Shown here in pieces: positions 1 to 10,020 of a DNA stretch of 64,000 nt. Source of the stretch: Lachnospiraceae bacterium (GTDB lineage Bacteria > Bacillota > Clostridia > Lachnospirales > Lachnospiraceae); assembly GCA_030523275.1 (NCBI GenBank), contig JAUNIX010000008.1:1-64000 (forward strand), in the 5' to 3' direction. The notes under the pieces were generated by a model. It was not told the origin of the DNA. It did not search any database and saw nothing but the letters and a program-made list of their open reading frames with translations. A program made the translations under genes and the position numbers. How positions within the stretch are numbered: the first letter of the stretch is position 1; the number at the start of each line of letters is the position of its first letter.

Positions 1-12
1 TTTTTCTTCCAT
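1..12 (-). CDS. first codons of a gene cut by the window edge, possibly rpoD
   Basis: Reading the minus strand, a GGAAGG ribosome site is followed about 9 bases later by ATG GAA GAA AAA, running off the window. This sits directly after the dnaG stop codon. The primary sigma factor gene rpoD commonly follows dnaG in Firmicutes, so rpoD is the natural guess. Only four codons are visible, so the identity rests on gene order alone. Confidence 0.5.
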
Positions 13-51
13 GTTATTAATCCTTCCATTTCTCTCATATTTTTAACCAAA

Positions 52-1815
52 CTATAATGAAATATGCAATTTCATGATATCGGCTTTTTCTTTAATTAAT
101 TGTTGCCATTCTAAAATATCATTCGAACGACTCATCTTCGACTCCAGACTAGTCATTTTCACTTTACGAACAATATCAGTGATTGCTTTTTCGTTATCTT
201 CCGGCATCAATCGCACCTCAAGTCTCGTATTTAAAATTCCTGCAATCTGTTTTTGTTCCTCTGCATCGACAAACTGATTCAAAATACGTGCCGGAGTTAC
301 TTTTCCCTCTGATTCATACTGCTCAAACAACATAATCGCCACAGAATGATACAAAGGTTCCAAAAAATCTTCCGCTGATATAATCCCTTTTATCCTATCG
401 AATAACTTTGGTTCATTGACAAGCCAGGTAAGTAATAATTTTTGTGGCTGCTTTTTGCTTTCCTGCTTTGCCTCCTGTCTTGTAACACGATTAGCCGGAG
501 TCGGTCTTTCGTTTCTCACCTCATAACCGGCTGTACCATAACGATTCACAAGAGCCTCCAACTCTTTTCGCGATATTTGGTATTCAGAAGCAACTGCATA
601 AATATAGTTACTACGTTCTAGTGGATCTTCCAATTTTGCGAGTTCCTGTGCCATATCATGATCACATTTTGTTTTCTCTTCAGGATCACTTCGATTATAT
701 TTTTTAGCAATCTGTTCCATCTGAAACATCAAACTACTTTTCGCTTCTGCAATCCTTTGTTCAAATGCCTCCACGCCGGCACCTTTTATGAACTCATCCG
801 GATCTTTATATGGCTCTAGATTTAAAACACGAATCGAAAGTCCAGCTTCTTTTAAGATTGGAATTGCTCGGATCGCTGCCCGGATTCCAGCATCATCACT
901 ATCAAATGACAACACAACACGATCTGTATATCTCTTTAATAAAATACCATGTCCCGTCGTAAAAGCGGTTCCCAGTGAGGCAACTGCATTGGTAAATCCA
1001 GCCTGATGCATAGAAATCACATCTAAATATCCCTCACATAAGATTAGTTCCTTACGTCTAGAACTTCTGGCAAAATTCAGACCGTATAAATTTCGACTTT
1101 TGTCAAATAATTTTGTTTCCTGGGAATTTAAATACTTCGGATTGCCATCCCCCATCACCCTGCCACCAAAACCGATGACTCGATTATTGACATCCATGAT
1201 CGGAAAAATGACTCGATTCCAAAATTTATCACTCCCACCATACTTTTCATTAATCGTAACAAGACCAGAAGATTTTAATTCTTCATCCGTATACCCACGC
1301 TGCCTTAAAAATTGATATAAATCATCTCGGTAAATATCTGCGTATCCGAGCCCAAAACGACGAATGGTTTCATCGGAAATTCCTCTCTGTCTTAAATAAC
1401 GAAGTCCCTTTTCACCTCTTTTATGATGTAACAATACATAAAAATACTGCGCTGCCAGCTTATTCATCTCCCGAAGTCTTGCTCTTGCATCCGCTTCTCT
1501 TCTTGACTCTGGAGAAGATTCCTGCACGGGAAGTTCCATACCTGCTCGTCCTGCCAACGCCTGCATTGCTTCTGGAAATGTCATATTTTCATATTCCATT
1601 AAAAAGGTAAAAACATTTCCACCTGCTCCGCATCCAAAACAATAATACATCTGCTTGTCCCGACTAACTGAAAATGAGGGAGATTTTTCATTATGAAACG
1701 GACACAACCCAAAATGAGAACTGCCCTTTTTCTTTAAGGAAACATAGCTTGAAATCACATCAACAATGTCATTTCTACTTCTTACTTCTTCAATTAATTC
1801 ATCGGAATAAAACAT
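52..1815 (-). CDS. dnaG: DNA primase DnaG
   Basis: Makes RNA primers at the replication fork, working with the DnaB helicase. The 587-residue protein has the N-terminal CHC2 zinc-binding domain (C38, H41, C59, C62), then the catalytic core with a TOPRIM segment beginning around ELILCEGYLDV, and a C-terminal region expected to bind helicase. Length is normal for the family. The start is set by AAGGAGG about 8 bases upstream of the ATG. A terminator hairpin at 2014-2056 separates it from the upstream NUDIX gene, so dnaG probably begins its own unit, continuing into the partial gene at the window edge. Confidence 0.97.
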   Translation of the reverse strand: MFYSDELIEEVRSRNDIVDVISSYVSLKKKGSSHFGLCPFHNEKSPSFSVSRDKQMYYCFGCGAGGNVFTFLMEYENMTFPEAMQALAGRAGMELPVQESSPESRREADARARLREMNKLAAQYFYVLLHHKRGEKGLRYLRQRGISDETIRRFGLGYADIYRDDLYQFLRQRGYTDEELKSSGLVTINEKYGGSDKFWNRVIFPIMDVNNRVIGFGGRVMGDGNPKYLNSQETKLFDKSRNLYGLNFARSSRRKELILCEGYLDVISMHQAGFTNAVASLGTAFTTGHGILLKRYTDRVVLSFDSDDAGIRAAIRAIPILKEAGLSIRVLNLEPYKDPDEFIKGAGVEAFEQRIAEAKSSLMFQMEQIAKKYNRSDPEEKTKCDHDMAQELAKLEDPLERSNYIYAVASEYQISRKELEALVNRYGTAGYEVRNERPTPANRVTRQEAKQESKKQPQKLLLTWLVNEPKLFDRIKGIISAEDFLEPLYHSVAIMLFEQYESEGKVTPARILNQFVDAEEQKQIAGILNTRLEVRLMPEDNEKAITDIVRKVKMTSLESKMSRSNDILEWQQLIKEKADIMKLHISL

Positions 1816-2013
1816 GCATGCTTCCTCCTTTCAAAATACACCACAATCTCAAATGTATTCTATATCTATCCCTCTAATATATATTATTCTACAAAAAATG
1901 ATATATTCCTTTTTTTTCTGAAAAATGTACTTACTAACTTGCATACCCTCAATTGTCAAAGTAAATTCCAGTTTTCATCCTTATCCACACAATTGCAATG
2001 AAATTTCTTATGA

Positions 2014-2056
2014 AAAAATAAGATGAAACACAACGCATGTGTTTCACCTTATTTTT
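2014..2056 (-). terminator. terminator after the ruvA-NUDIX operon
   Basis: Long hairpin with two 9-bp arms (2014-2022 with 2048-2056, and 2024-2032 with 2038-2046) separated by one mismatch, with a 5-base loop. On the minus strand the outer arm runs into a T-run. It lies 35 bases past the NUDIX stop codon and so ends that operon before dnaG. Confidence 0.85.
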
Positions 2057-2091
2057 CTCCTTGCTCTGGGACATGTGTTTCTCGCCAGATT

Positions 2092-2544
2092 CTAATAATA
2101 CTTCTTGTTTCCCCATAGATTCTTTTTCTTTAGATCGATATATTCTTGATATGCATCCTCTAAAATTTGTCGTTCATTAGGGAATTTAAGCATATGATAG
2201 GCTTCATGATATTTATAATATCCAGAATCCAAAAAATATTCTTCCTTTTGTGGTTTTGAATAATAATTTTTGGACATCATCAGATACCAATGTACATTCT
2301 TCACGACCGTATCATTATAAGTGCGGAAGGAATACTGACTTTTTCCAACGTACTTTATGATAGAAGCATCTACACCAGCTTCTTCCTTTACTTCTCGAAG
2401 TGCAGTTTCCTGGAATTCTTCTCCCTCCTCAACTGTTCCTTTGGGAAGTACCCAGCCCTCATATTTATGCTTATAATTTTTATACAAAAGAAGCACTTTT
2501 CCCCTATAAATTACCACACCGCCACAGCTAATTGCTTCTGTCAT
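2092..2544 (-). CDS. NUDIX hydrolase
   Basis: Hydrolase of nucleoside-diphosphate-linked compounds; the substrate cannot be read from sequence. The 150-residue protein carries a complete Nudix box at residues 36-58 with the G-x5-E-x7-RE-x2-EE-x-G pattern (REVKEEAG at its core), which holds the catalytic metal ion. The start has an AGGAGG site. It is the last gene of the operon that begins at ruvA and lies about 90 bp after the penicillin-binding protein gene. Housecleaning of damaged nucleotides or an Ap4A-type substrate would both fit. Confidence 0.9.
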   Translation of the reverse strand: MTEAISCGGVVIYRGKVLLLYKNYKHKYEGWVLPKGTVEEGEEFQETALREVKEEAGVDASIIKYVGKSQYSFRTYNDTVVKNVHWYLMMSKNYYSKPQKEEYFLDSGYYKYHEAYHMLKFPNERQILEDAYQEYIDLKKKNLWGNKKYY

Positions 2545-2634
2545 AGCAAACCTCCTGTAACTGCAAGTGTATCTGTAATAATTATACCATCTGCCTATCT
2601 ATTTTCAATCAATTTGCACTATTTTTATCAAAAT

Positions 2635-4158
2635 TTAATGATTTAATTCATTATTGTAATACGAATCAAATACTGCCTTTGCAACGGGTGCTGCTGCCTG
2701 TCCGCCGCTTCCACCTCTTTCTACGATTACACTGACTACCAGATCTGGATCGTCTACATTTGACATGCCGACAAACCATGCATGAGAATCTTTATTTGAA
2801 TTATATTCTGCAGATCCAGTTTTTCCAGCTACCGTATAAGCAGAAGTATTAAGAACAGAACCTGTTCCGTCTTTGACAACTGACTTTAACATTTCTTTCA
2901 TTTCATTTGCCTCATCAGAAGATAATGCCTCTGCCAATTTCGATGACTCATACTGCTTGATCACACCGCCATTATAATTCTCAATATGGTCCGCAATATA
3001 AGGTTTCATGACCACACCGTCATTGGCAATCGCACACATGATCAGGGCATTGTTTAATGGTGTGATCAGAGTATCTCCCTGACCGATCACAATCTGTGGC
3101 ATCTGGCTTTTTTCTGTCTTTTTACTCACATTAAATTGACTCTTCTTACTTGCAATATCTACCGGGATGCTTGTATTAAAGAACAAATCTTCCGCTAATT
3201 CTCTCATATCACCACGATTTAGATCACTGCCAAGATCTACAAATGCCGTATTACAAGATTTTGCAATTGCCTGTGTCAAATTTACAGTCCCATGTGCTGT
3301 TCCATGATAACAGGATATTTTATTGCTATTTTTGATAATCGAAGAATTACAATAATAGCTAAAATCTCTATAATTGCTATTTTCTCTCATATATTCCAAA
3401 GCTGTTACAATTTTAAAGGTTGAACCCGGAGCATATAATCCCTGTGTTGCGCGGTTTACCAAAACAGCCTCCGAAGAAGAATTTAAGGTTTGCCATTGGT
3501 CCTTAATATAATTAGGATCAAAGTCTGGTTTTGAAACCATTGCCAAAATTTTTCCGGTATCCGGCTCCATCGCAATTACCGCACCATTGCGACTTCCCAG
3601 AGCTTCATAAGCTGCTTTTTGCAATCTCGTATCTAATGTTGTATAAAGATCATCTCCGGCATTCTTATCTCCACGCAAAGAATTAACAACCTGCATAAAC
3701 AAATTCGCATTCGATGTCAGAAGCTGATAATTATAAGTACTTTCAAGACCGGATCTTCCATTGATGTTGTAACCGACTACATGCGCAAACATTCTACCAT
3801 ACGGATAATCTCGTTGTTCATTACCATTAGAATCCTGAACCGTCTGTGCCAATACCTTATCATTATTACTGATAATACGACCTCGTAGCACCTTCTCTTC
3901 AAATGTTGTCTGTCTCTTATTATGAGAATTGGCAATCGTGTCTGCACTATCCACAATGATAAATTTAATCATATATCCCATCAATGCTAAAAACAGAAAA
4001 ACAAAAATATACGTAATCTGAAGAATCTGCCGATTTGCCTTTTTACGCTTTTTCGGTTTACCATTTACAGAATCTACTGTTTTTTCCTCATATTGTAACA
4101 ATTCTTCTTCTATAACGTTTTCCTGCTCATCCTTTTTCTTTTTCTTCCAAAATGCCAT
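2635..4158 (-). CDS. class B penicillin-binding protein (transpeptidase), PbpA-like
   Basis: Peptidoglycan transpeptidase anchored in the membrane. The 507-residue protein has a highly basic cytoplasmic N-terminus, one membrane segment around residues 46-70, a short dimerisation region and a transpeptidase domain with all three active-site motifs: S246-T-F-K249, S301-C-N, and K446-T-G. It is much shorter than the MrdA homologue at 39598-42513. Its start overlaps the end of the FtsW/RodA gene by 32 bp, so the two are translationally coupled and probably form a glycosyltransferase-transpeptidase pair. Whether it serves division, elongation or sporulation is not decided by the sequence. Confidence 0.93.
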   Translation of the reverse strand: MAFWKKKKKDEQENVIEEELLQYEEKTVDSVNGKPKKRKKANRQILQITYIFVFLFLALMGYMIKFIIVDSADTIANSHNKRQTTFEEKVLRGRIISNNDKVLAQTVQDSNGNEQRDYPYGRMFAHVVGYNINGRSGLESTYNYQLLTSNANLFMQVVNSLRGDKNAGDDLYTTLDTRLQKAAYEALGSRNGAVIAMEPDTGKILAMVSKPDFDPNYIKDQWQTLNSSSEAVLVNRATQGLYAPGSTFKIVTALEYMRENSNYRDFSYYCNSSIIKNSNKISCYHGTAHGTVNLTQAIAKSCNTAFVDLGSDLNRGDMRELAEDLFFNTSIPVDIASKKSQFNVSKKTEKSQMPQIVIGQGDTLITPLNNALIMCAIANDGVVMKPYIADHIENYNGGVIKQYESSKLAEALSSDEANEMKEMLKSVVKDGTGSVLNTSAYTVAGKTGSAEYNSNKDSHAWFVGMSNVDDPDLVVSVIVERGGSGGQAAAPVAKAVFDSYYNNELNH

Positions 4159-5479
4159 CTTCTTTCACCTCTTTCTTATTGGAGATCATATAGAGTCCCT
4201 GAATAATTCCAAACATCAATAATGTACAGGCTATGGAAGTTCCTCCATAACTGACAAGTGGAAGTGTAATTCCTGTTAATGGAATGAATTTGGTTACACC
4301 ACCAATATTTAAAAATACCTGGAAAATATAGCATATACCAAATCCAAGACACAACAATTTGTAAAATAACCCTTTAATCCTTGTAGAAATCTGCATAAAT
4401 GATATAAATAAACTAATACAGATTAAAATCACACATAAACCAAATAAGACACCAAATTCTTCACAAATACCAGAAAAGATAAAATCCGATTCATAAACTG
4501 GAACATCCGTCGGACGTCCCTGATTTAAGCCTAAACCAAACCAACTACCCGTTCCAATCGCAAACAATGACTGACAGATCTGATATCCCCCTTTTCCATC
4601 AATAAGCGCAAACGGATCTTTCCACCCCATGACACGTTCCCGTACATGACCAAAAATAAAGTAAGCTGCCACGGACGCCAAAGCTCCCGATCCAAAACCT
4701 GCTAACAAATATTTCATTTTCGCAGTTGCCGCATAAAGCATCATCATATAAATCATGAAAAAGAGCAATGCCGCTCCTAAATCTTTTTCAAAAACCAAAA
4801 GGCAGACATAAATCGCCGCTACAATCGTGACTTTTACCAAATCTTTAAACTCTTTTGCCTTACTAAGAATCGAGGCAACAAAAAAGACAAAAATAATCTT
4901 TACAATTTCAGATGGCTGAAAAGCAAAATTTCCGCCAATCACAATCCAGTTCGTCGAACCATTTTTATTTGATCCAAAGATCAACACGGTTACCAACATC
5001 ACAAAACCGACGACTGCATACAGCCAACCCAGTTTATTTAAAAATGTCATTTTTTCAATACAAAGTGGTATCAACGCTGTGATCAAAAATGCCACCACCA
5101 CAATAAAAAACTGCTTCACTGCCAGATCAAAGGAAAGTCTTGTGAGCATAATAAAGCCAATTCCCAGTAAAAAACACATATTATTGACAACTTCTCGTGA
5201 ACAGCGCCGATAAATACGCGGATACAACATCATAATTAATTCAAAAAATACAATCTGGGCGGCAAAAAAGAATAGTACCCGGAGTTCCCACGTCTGAATA
5301 AATAAAACAAAATAGCAGACAAAATGAAACGCAAATAAATACCATACCTGATTATCGAGGATTTCTGCTCTGTCTTCTGCCGTCTTGTTGCTCCGAAATA
5401 CAGTAAAGCAAGAAAGCGTATAAATAAAGCACAATAATAAAATCAGATATTTGGATACAATTGTAATTAAACTGACCAT
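4127..5479 (-). CDS. FtsW/RodA/SpoVE family peptidoglycan polymerase
   Basis: Integral membrane SEDS-family glycosyltransferase that polymerises lipid II. The 450-residue protein is hydrophobic throughout, with roughly 10-12 membrane segments. It contains FEKDLGAALLFF, which carries the conserved E-x-D-x-G core of the family, and the late PLTGITLPLVSYGGTS signature. It is paired with a class B PBP immediately downstream, the usual SEDS-bPBP arrangement. A second family member, RodA at 36610-37728, lies in the mre/min operon, so this one is more likely an FtsW- or SpoVE-like enzyme. It starts 8 bp after the U32 peptidase stop, with a GGAG site. Confidence 0.92.
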   Translation of the reverse strand: MVSLITIVSKYLILLLCFIYTLSCFTVFRSNKTAEDRAEILDNQVWYLFAFHFVCYFVLFIQTWELRVLFFFAAQIVFFELIMMLYPRIYRRCSREVVNNMCFLLGIGFIMLTRLSFDLAVKQFFIVVVAFLITALIPLCIEKMTFLNKLGWLYAVVGFVMLVTVLIFGSNKNGSTNWIVIGGNFAFQPSEIVKIIFVFFVASILSKAKEFKDLVKVTIVAAIYVCLLVFEKDLGAALLFFMIYMMMLYAATAKMKYLLAGFGSGALASVAAYFIFGHVRERVMGWKDPFALIDGKGGYQICQSLFAIGTGSWFGLGLNQGRPTDVPVYESDFIFSGICEEFGVLFGLCVILICISLFISFMQISTRIKGLFYKLLCLGFGICYIFQVFLNIGGVTKFIPLTGITLPLVSYGGTSIACTLLMFGIIQGLYMISNKKEVKEDGILEEKEKG

Positions 5480-5487
5480 AACATTAC

Positions 5488-7869
5488 CTACTCCATTCCT
5501 CTTTTGAAATGTCCTTTCGTATAGTTCTTTTTATTGAAACTGCCTTGAAAAACAGCTTTCATCTGTTCTCTATTCTCAACTGTAAAACGATAAATTCGTC
5601 CACCAAGCTTTAACTTTTCTAATTGAGCGTCCATATTTGTCAGATTTAAAATTTCACCATTATAAATGACATTGTAACAATACTGACAAAAATTCTGCAC
5701 TGGAAACTCTTTTTGATAACGATCTTTTAAACATAAATTTTTTGGTTTCTGTTCACATTGCAAATGGTTTTTCACCTGACACTGCGCACTGATCATTAAC
5801 GGCTGATGTCCGTAAACGACCATATCCGCATTTGGCTGTTGCAACAGATTTAATTCTTTCTCATTTAATTCAACTGGCAGAATCATTCTCGTCTGATGTC
5901 CAGCATAACTCCTATAAAAATCTGCTGACTGCGGATGGTAAGCATACAAAGAACTGTCTAAAACCATAATTTTATCAAAATCAGAAAAATTTCGGATCAA
6001 CGCAAATTCGTCAATCGTCTTTATCACAATTCCCTGATGACTGCCATGACAGATCAGATCCTGATGAATTTTCCAGTCATCTTTGGCCTTTTTATGAAAA
6101 ACATACGGCATCACATAATAAATTTCTTTGTTAGCCAAATGACATCGTTTTGTAAATGTCTCCCATTCCTCAAATGGAATCGCATCCGCCAACAAATAAA
6201 TGGCATCAACCATCTCGATTTCAAGCGCTGTTTTTGCCTGCTCCATCGTCGTCACCGATACAATAGTCTGTTTTCTATCTACCGGCACCGAAACTGGCAT
6301 CTGTTTTTTTGCATTATGGGCTATTACGTTCCTTCTTTTCTGACAAATGATTTCCTCTTCCATATGCTCTAATGCATTGCGGCGAAGTTTTTTTAATGCT
6401 CCAACTGGTAAAAATCCATCTTCATCCATATGAATTTGTTCAACCTCAATGAAAAATGGAGTACCACCAGTCTTTGTCAGCTGTTCTTTTAATTTTTCTT
6501 TTGTCATCGGCTGCTTTTGTGCCTTTTGCACAATATCACTCTCAACAGAAATGGTAAGATTTTCTTTTGATAATTGCATCATAACAGGTTTTCCTACACA
6601 AAATGTAACAATTCCCTTAAGATTTTCTTTCTTTTCTATGTCTAATATGTCCTGTTTGATTGATTGTAATAATTTAGCATTTTTCGTACGGTATATTTCC
6701 ATTCCCAGTCGCAATTTACGAATTTGATTTGCATTTAAACAAACTCTCTGTCCTTTTTTGGCATCAATCGGTGAAGTTAATTCTACTTTTTGCTCGTTTC
6801 CAAGTGAAATTTCCAAAATATCTTGTTTATGAATGTCAGTCTGACAAACAAATAATATCTGATTTTTGCGAATTTTTTCGATTTTTCCTACATATACCCC
6901 TTTATGGTTCGGACGCTCCATTGACATCATATCTCGTCCATTGTGGGTCAAATAATATCCTTTGGTAAATCCACCACGATTATATAAGTCTTTTAATTCC
7001 TGTAAATCCTGTTTGCGAACATGATAATTTATTTGTTTATTCTTTTTACATTCCTGTCGCAAATATTGGTCAACATAGCCTCGATACTGTCTTGTAACGG
7101 CTGCCACATATTCCGGACGTTTCATTCGCCCTTCAATTTTTAATGAATTTGTTCCTGCTTTTAAAATATCCGGTAAGATTTCAAGTGAACATAAATCTTT
7201 TGGACTTAATAAATAACGCTCATTTTTGCGATTTATCTTTTTCTTATTCTCATACAAATCATACGGCAAACGACACGGCTGTGCACAACGTCCACGATTG
7301 CCACTTCTTCCTCCAAGCATACTGCTCATCAAGCATTGTCCGGAATAAGAAAAACAAAGTGCTCCATGAACAAAAGTTTCTATTTCCAAATTTGTTTCAC
7401 GACGAATTTCTGCTATTTCTTCTAAAGATAACTCCCTGGCCGGAACAACGCGTGTAAATCCAAGTTCTTCTAAAAATCTCGCTCCTTCTACTCCCATAAC
7501 CGTCATCTGGGTACTGGCATGCAAATCTAACTTAGGAAATTCATCTCTTATCAATTGTGCCACTCCCATATCCTGGACAATGACCGCATCAAGCCCCTCC
7601 CGATAATATGGATACAAATAATCATATAATTCTTCAAATTCCTGTGGCTTAAACAGTGTATTGATCGTCATATATAGCTGCTTATCATGCAGATGTGCGT
7701 AGTCAATGGCTCGCATCATTTCCTCTTCCTGTAAATTTTGTGCATAGGCACGAGCACCAAATTTGGCTCCTCCAATATACACAGCATCTGCCCCTGCTTT
7801 CACGGCTGCCTTTAAACTCTCAAAGGAACCAGCTGGTGAAAGTACTTCTATTAACTCTGATCTACTCAT
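5488..7869 (-). CDS. peptidase U32 family protein
   Basis: Large U32 protein of 793 residues. The N-terminal half has the family signature ETFVHGALCFSYSGQC with conserved cysteines, and the C-terminal half is the DUF3656-type extension. Family members were first described as collagenases, but several are now linked to hydroxylation of tRNA or rRNA bases (TrhP, RlhA). RNA modification is therefore as likely as proteolysis. The start overlaps the zapA stop by 8 bp, indicating coupled translation. The ruvAB-zapA-U32 order is common in Clostridia. Confidence 0.9.
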   Translation of the reverse strand: MSRSELIEVLSPAGSFESLKAAVKAGADAVYIGGAKFGARAYAQNLQEEEMMRAIDYAHLHDKQLYMTINTLFKPQEFEELYDYLYPYYREGLDAVIVQDMGVAQLIRDEFPKLDLHASTQMTVMGVEGARFLEELGFTRVVPARELSLEEIAEIRRETNLEIETFVHGALCFSYSGQCLMSSMLGGRSGNRGRCAQPCRLPYDLYENKKKINRKNERYLLSPKDLCSLEILPDILKAGTNSLKIEGRMKRPEYVAAVTRQYRGYVDQYLRQECKKNKQINYHVRKQDLQELKDLYNRGGFTKGYYLTHNGRDMMSMERPNHKGVYVGKIEKIRKNQILFVCQTDIHKQDILEISLGNEQKVELTSPIDAKKGQRVCLNANQIRKLRLGMEIYRTKNAKLLQSIKQDILDIEKKENLKGIVTFCVGKPVMMQLSKENLTISVESDIVQKAQKQPMTKEKLKEQLTKTGGTPFFIEVEQIHMDEDGFLPVGALKKLRRNALEHMEEEIICQKRRNVIAHNAKKQMPVSVPVDRKQTIVSVTTMEQAKTALEIEMVDAIYLLADAIPFEEWETFTKRCHLANKEIYYVMPYVFHKKAKDDWKIHQDLICHGSHQGIVIKTIDEFALIRNFSDFDKIMVLDSSLYAYHPQSADFYRSYAGHQTRMILPVELNEKELNLLQQPNADMVVYGHQPLMISAQCQVKNHLQCEQKPKNLCLKDRYQKEFPVQNFCQYCYNVIYNGEILNLTNMDAQLEKLKLGGRIYRFTVENREQMKAVFQGSFNKKNYTKGHFKRGME

Positions 7870-8260
7870 CTAGATTCCCCTGTTCTAGTTGGATGATTTC
7901 CTTTTGCAGACGATGAATCTGCTTTTTATATTCTTCCACCATTTTTTCTAATGTTTCAGCCTGAATTTTTGCATCGATCATCTCATGTCTTGTCTCATAT
8001 AACTGACGTTCACGCTCAGATGCTTCTTCATCCATATGTTCTAATTCTTCCTTGCATTTAAAATACTCATCAGCAAGATTCAATGCCAATAATAAATTTT
8101 GATATTCGGCTGTCATTTTGTCATAACCAGCTGCCACAGATAATTCTTGCGTTTTCTTATCAATATGTCTTGCAAGCTTTTGTAAATATTCTTCGCTTTC
8201 AGAGCCACTTAATTGATATACTTTCTTATTAATAATGACTTCAATGAAATTTTTCTCCAT
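7862..8260 (-). CDS. zapA: cell division protein ZapA
   Basis: FtsZ-ring stabilising protein. The 132-residue product starts with the typical beta-strand segment (EVIINKKVYQLSG), then a helical AARHID-like region, and ends in a long coiled coil (about residues 68-130) rich in E, K and Q. Length and architecture fit Firmicutes ZapA. It sits between ruvB (14 bp upstream) and the U32 gene, which it overlaps. Confidence 0.88.
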   Translation of the reverse strand: MEKNFIEVIINKKVYQLSGSESEEYLQKLARHIDKKTQELSVAAGYDKMTAEYQNLLLALNLADEYFKCKEELEHMDEEASERERQLYETRHEMIDAKIQAETLEKMVEEYKKQIHRLQKEIIQLEQGNLDE

Positions 8261-8274
8261 CGTATCGGCCTCCT

Positions 8275-9276
8275 TTATGCTTCTGGCATCTCTATCCCAA
8301 AATGACGATAAGTCCTTGCCGTGGCAATTCTTCCTCTTGGCGTTCTTTGAATCAATGCATTCTGAATCAAATACGGTTCATAGACATCTTCAATCGTCCC
8401 CGGATCTTCACCGATTGCTGCTGCTAATGTATCTAATCCAACCGGTTTTCCTTCAAATTTATCAATCATCGTCATTAAAAGATTACGATCAACTTGATCT
8501 AATCCCAGTGCATCTACTTCTAACTGATCTAAAGCAGTTTTCGCAACTTCTTCACTGATCACTCCGTCAAACTGAACCTGTGCAAAATCGCGAACTCGTT
8601 TTAAAAGACGATTAGCAAGTCTTGGTGTACCTCTTGATCTTCTTGCAATCTCCTCTGCTCCTTTGCTGTCAATCTCTACTTCAAGTACTTTCGCCGAGCG
8701 AAGAACGATCGTTGCTAATTCTTTATTTGTATAAAAATTCAAACGATTCACCACACCAAAACGGTCACGCAATGGTGCCGTGAGCATACCGGCTCTCGTC
8801 GTTGCACCAATTAATGTAAAATGTGGAAGATCAAGACGAATCGAACGGGCTGCCTGTCCCTTCCCAATGATAATATCAATTGCAAAATCTTCCATCGCCG
8901 GGTATAGGACCTCCTCTACCTGTCTGTTTAATCGATGGATTTCATCAATAAAGAGAACATCCCCCTCTGATAAATTATTCAGAATTGCTGCCAGTTCTCC
9001 CTGCTTTTCAATTGCCGGTCCGGAAGTTACTTTTAAATTGACTCCCATCTCATTGGCAACAATCCCTGCCAAAGTTGTTTTTCCAAGACCCGGAGGGCCA
9101 TACATCAAAACATGATCCAGAGATTCCCCCCGTTCTTTTGCTGCTCGAATAAAGATTCGCAAATTATTTTTTACTTTTTCCTGTCCTATATAATCTTCCA
9201 ACATCTGCGGACGCAAGTTGCTCTCAATTGCAACATCATCGTCCATAAATTCTGTTGTAATGATACGATCCACCAT
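8275..9276 (-). CDS. ruvB: Holliday junction branch migration ATPase RuvB
   Basis: AAA+ motor of the RuvAB complex that drives branch migration during recombination repair. Visible motifs are Walker [10 protein letters not shown], Walker B FIDEIHR, sensor region GATTRAG, and a C-terminal winged-helix domain. An in-frame GTG lies at 9285, but it sits inside the AGGTGA ribosome site. The ATG at 9276, 5 bases past that site, is therefore the better start and gives 333 residues, close to the usual length. The ribosome site overlaps the end of ruvA, so translation is coupled. Confidence 0.97.
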   Translation of the reverse strand: MVDRIITTEFMDDDVAIESNLRPQMLEDYIGQEKVKNNLRIFIRAAKERGESLDHVLMYGPPGLGKTTLAGIVANEMGVNLKVTSGPAIEKQGELAAILNNLSEGDVLFIDEIHRLNRQVEEVLYPAMEDFAIDIIIGKGQAARSIRLDLPHFTLIGATTRAGMLTAPLRDRFGVVNRLNFYTNKELATIVLRSAKVLEVEIDSKGAEEIARRSRGTPRLANRLLKRVRDFAQVQFDGVISEEVAKTALDQLEVDALGLDQVDRNLLMTMIDKFEGKPVGLDTLAAAIGEDPGTIEDVYEPYLIQNALIQRTPRGRIATARTYRHFGIEMPEA

Positions 9277-9288
9277 AATTGTCACCTG

Positions 9289-9888
9289 TTAAAATATCAT
9301 TTTCTTCAATGCTGCTTTTAATAATGTTTCTGTATCCATTGTCTCTCTGTTCTCAACCGCCTGAATACTTCGATATGCTTCTGAATTTGAATATCCAAGA
9401 CTTACAAGTGCTTGTGCTGTAAGTGATACCACATCTTCAGATGTCTCATCAAACAATTCTTCCCGCAATGGTTCTTCCTCTAATTCATCCATTTCCAATT
9501 TATCTTTCAAGTCAAGAATCAGTCTCTTAGCCCCTTTCGGTCCAATGCCTGGTGTTTTGCAAATCGACTTTGTATCATCGCTTAATATCGCAAGCTTTAA
9601 TTCCTTGACACTTAAAGTAGATAAAACCGCCAGTGCCACCTTCGGACCAATTCCATTTACCGTAATCAACATTTTAAATGTATCCAGTTCATCCTGCGTC
9701 AGAAAACCAAACAAACCAATCGCATCTTCCCTTACATACATATAAGTATAAATGGTACATTGCTTTCCAATCGCTGGAAGCCGATCAACCATGGTCGGTG
9801 TTTTAATGTCATATCCAATTCCTTGATTTTCCAAAATAATGCCATCTACAAATACAGCGGTCAATATTCCTTTGATATATGAAATCAT
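9289..9888 (-). CDS. ruvA: Holliday junction binding protein RuvA
   Basis: Binds four-way junctions and recruits RuvB. The 199-residue protein shows the N-terminal OB-fold, two helix-hairpin-helix motifs (around TVNGIGPKVAL and TPGIGPKGAKRL), and a C-terminal domain that contacts RuvB. An AGGAG site precedes the ATG by 5 bases. It is the first gene of a seven-gene operon and has a promoter overlapped by a LexA-like box. Confidence 0.97.
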   Translation of the reverse strand: MISYIKGILTAVFVDGIILENQGIGYDIKTPTMVDRLPAIGKQCTIYTYMYVREDAIGLFGFLTQDELDTFKMLITVNGIGPKVALAVLSTLSVKELKLAILSDDTKSICKTPGIGPKGAKRLILDLKDKLEMDELEEEPLREELFDETSEDVVSLTAQALVSLGYSNSEAYRSIQAVENRETMDTETLLKAALKKMIF

Positions 9889-9918
9889 TTTTTCTCCTCC
9901 GGTTTTCTAATCTTTATA

Positions 9919-9947
9919 AGTATATCATAGATTCGAACATTTGTCCG
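9919..9947 (-). promoter_or_regulatory. ruvA operon promoter with overlapping LexA/DinR-like box
   Basis: The -10 TATACT (9919-9924) is 17 bp from -35 CGGACA (9942-9947). The 14-bp palindrome at 9934-9947, read on the minus strand as CGGACAAATGTTCG, differs from the Gram-positive SOS box CGAACRNRYGTTYG at one position and covers the -35 element. Binding of LexA there would repress ruvAB, as in known SOS regulons. Confidence 0.75.
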
Positions 9948-9961
9948 TAAAGAATTCAATC

Positions 9962-9990
9962 TTGAAAAAAATGAAGAAAAAGACTATAGT
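9962..9990 (+). promoter_or_regulatory. promoter of the RNase H-like gene
   Basis: TTGAAA (9962-9967) and TATAGT (9985-9990) are spaced by exactly 17 bp. They lie 30 bp before the ATG at 10021, which has a GAGG site. The promoter is divergent from that of ruvA. Confidence 0.8.
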
Positions 9991-10020
9991 AACGTTATAA
10001 AACAGAAATGAGGACGTCAT

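Noticed and set aside
1836..1990. dnaG promoter from a TTGACA near 1956
   Set aside because: The hexamer is good, but no acceptable -10 lies 16-18 bp away.
1997..2017. Similarity to the palindromic repeat after the NUDIX terminator
   Set aside because: Only about 14 bases resemble one arm in AT-rich DNA; too weak to call a copy.
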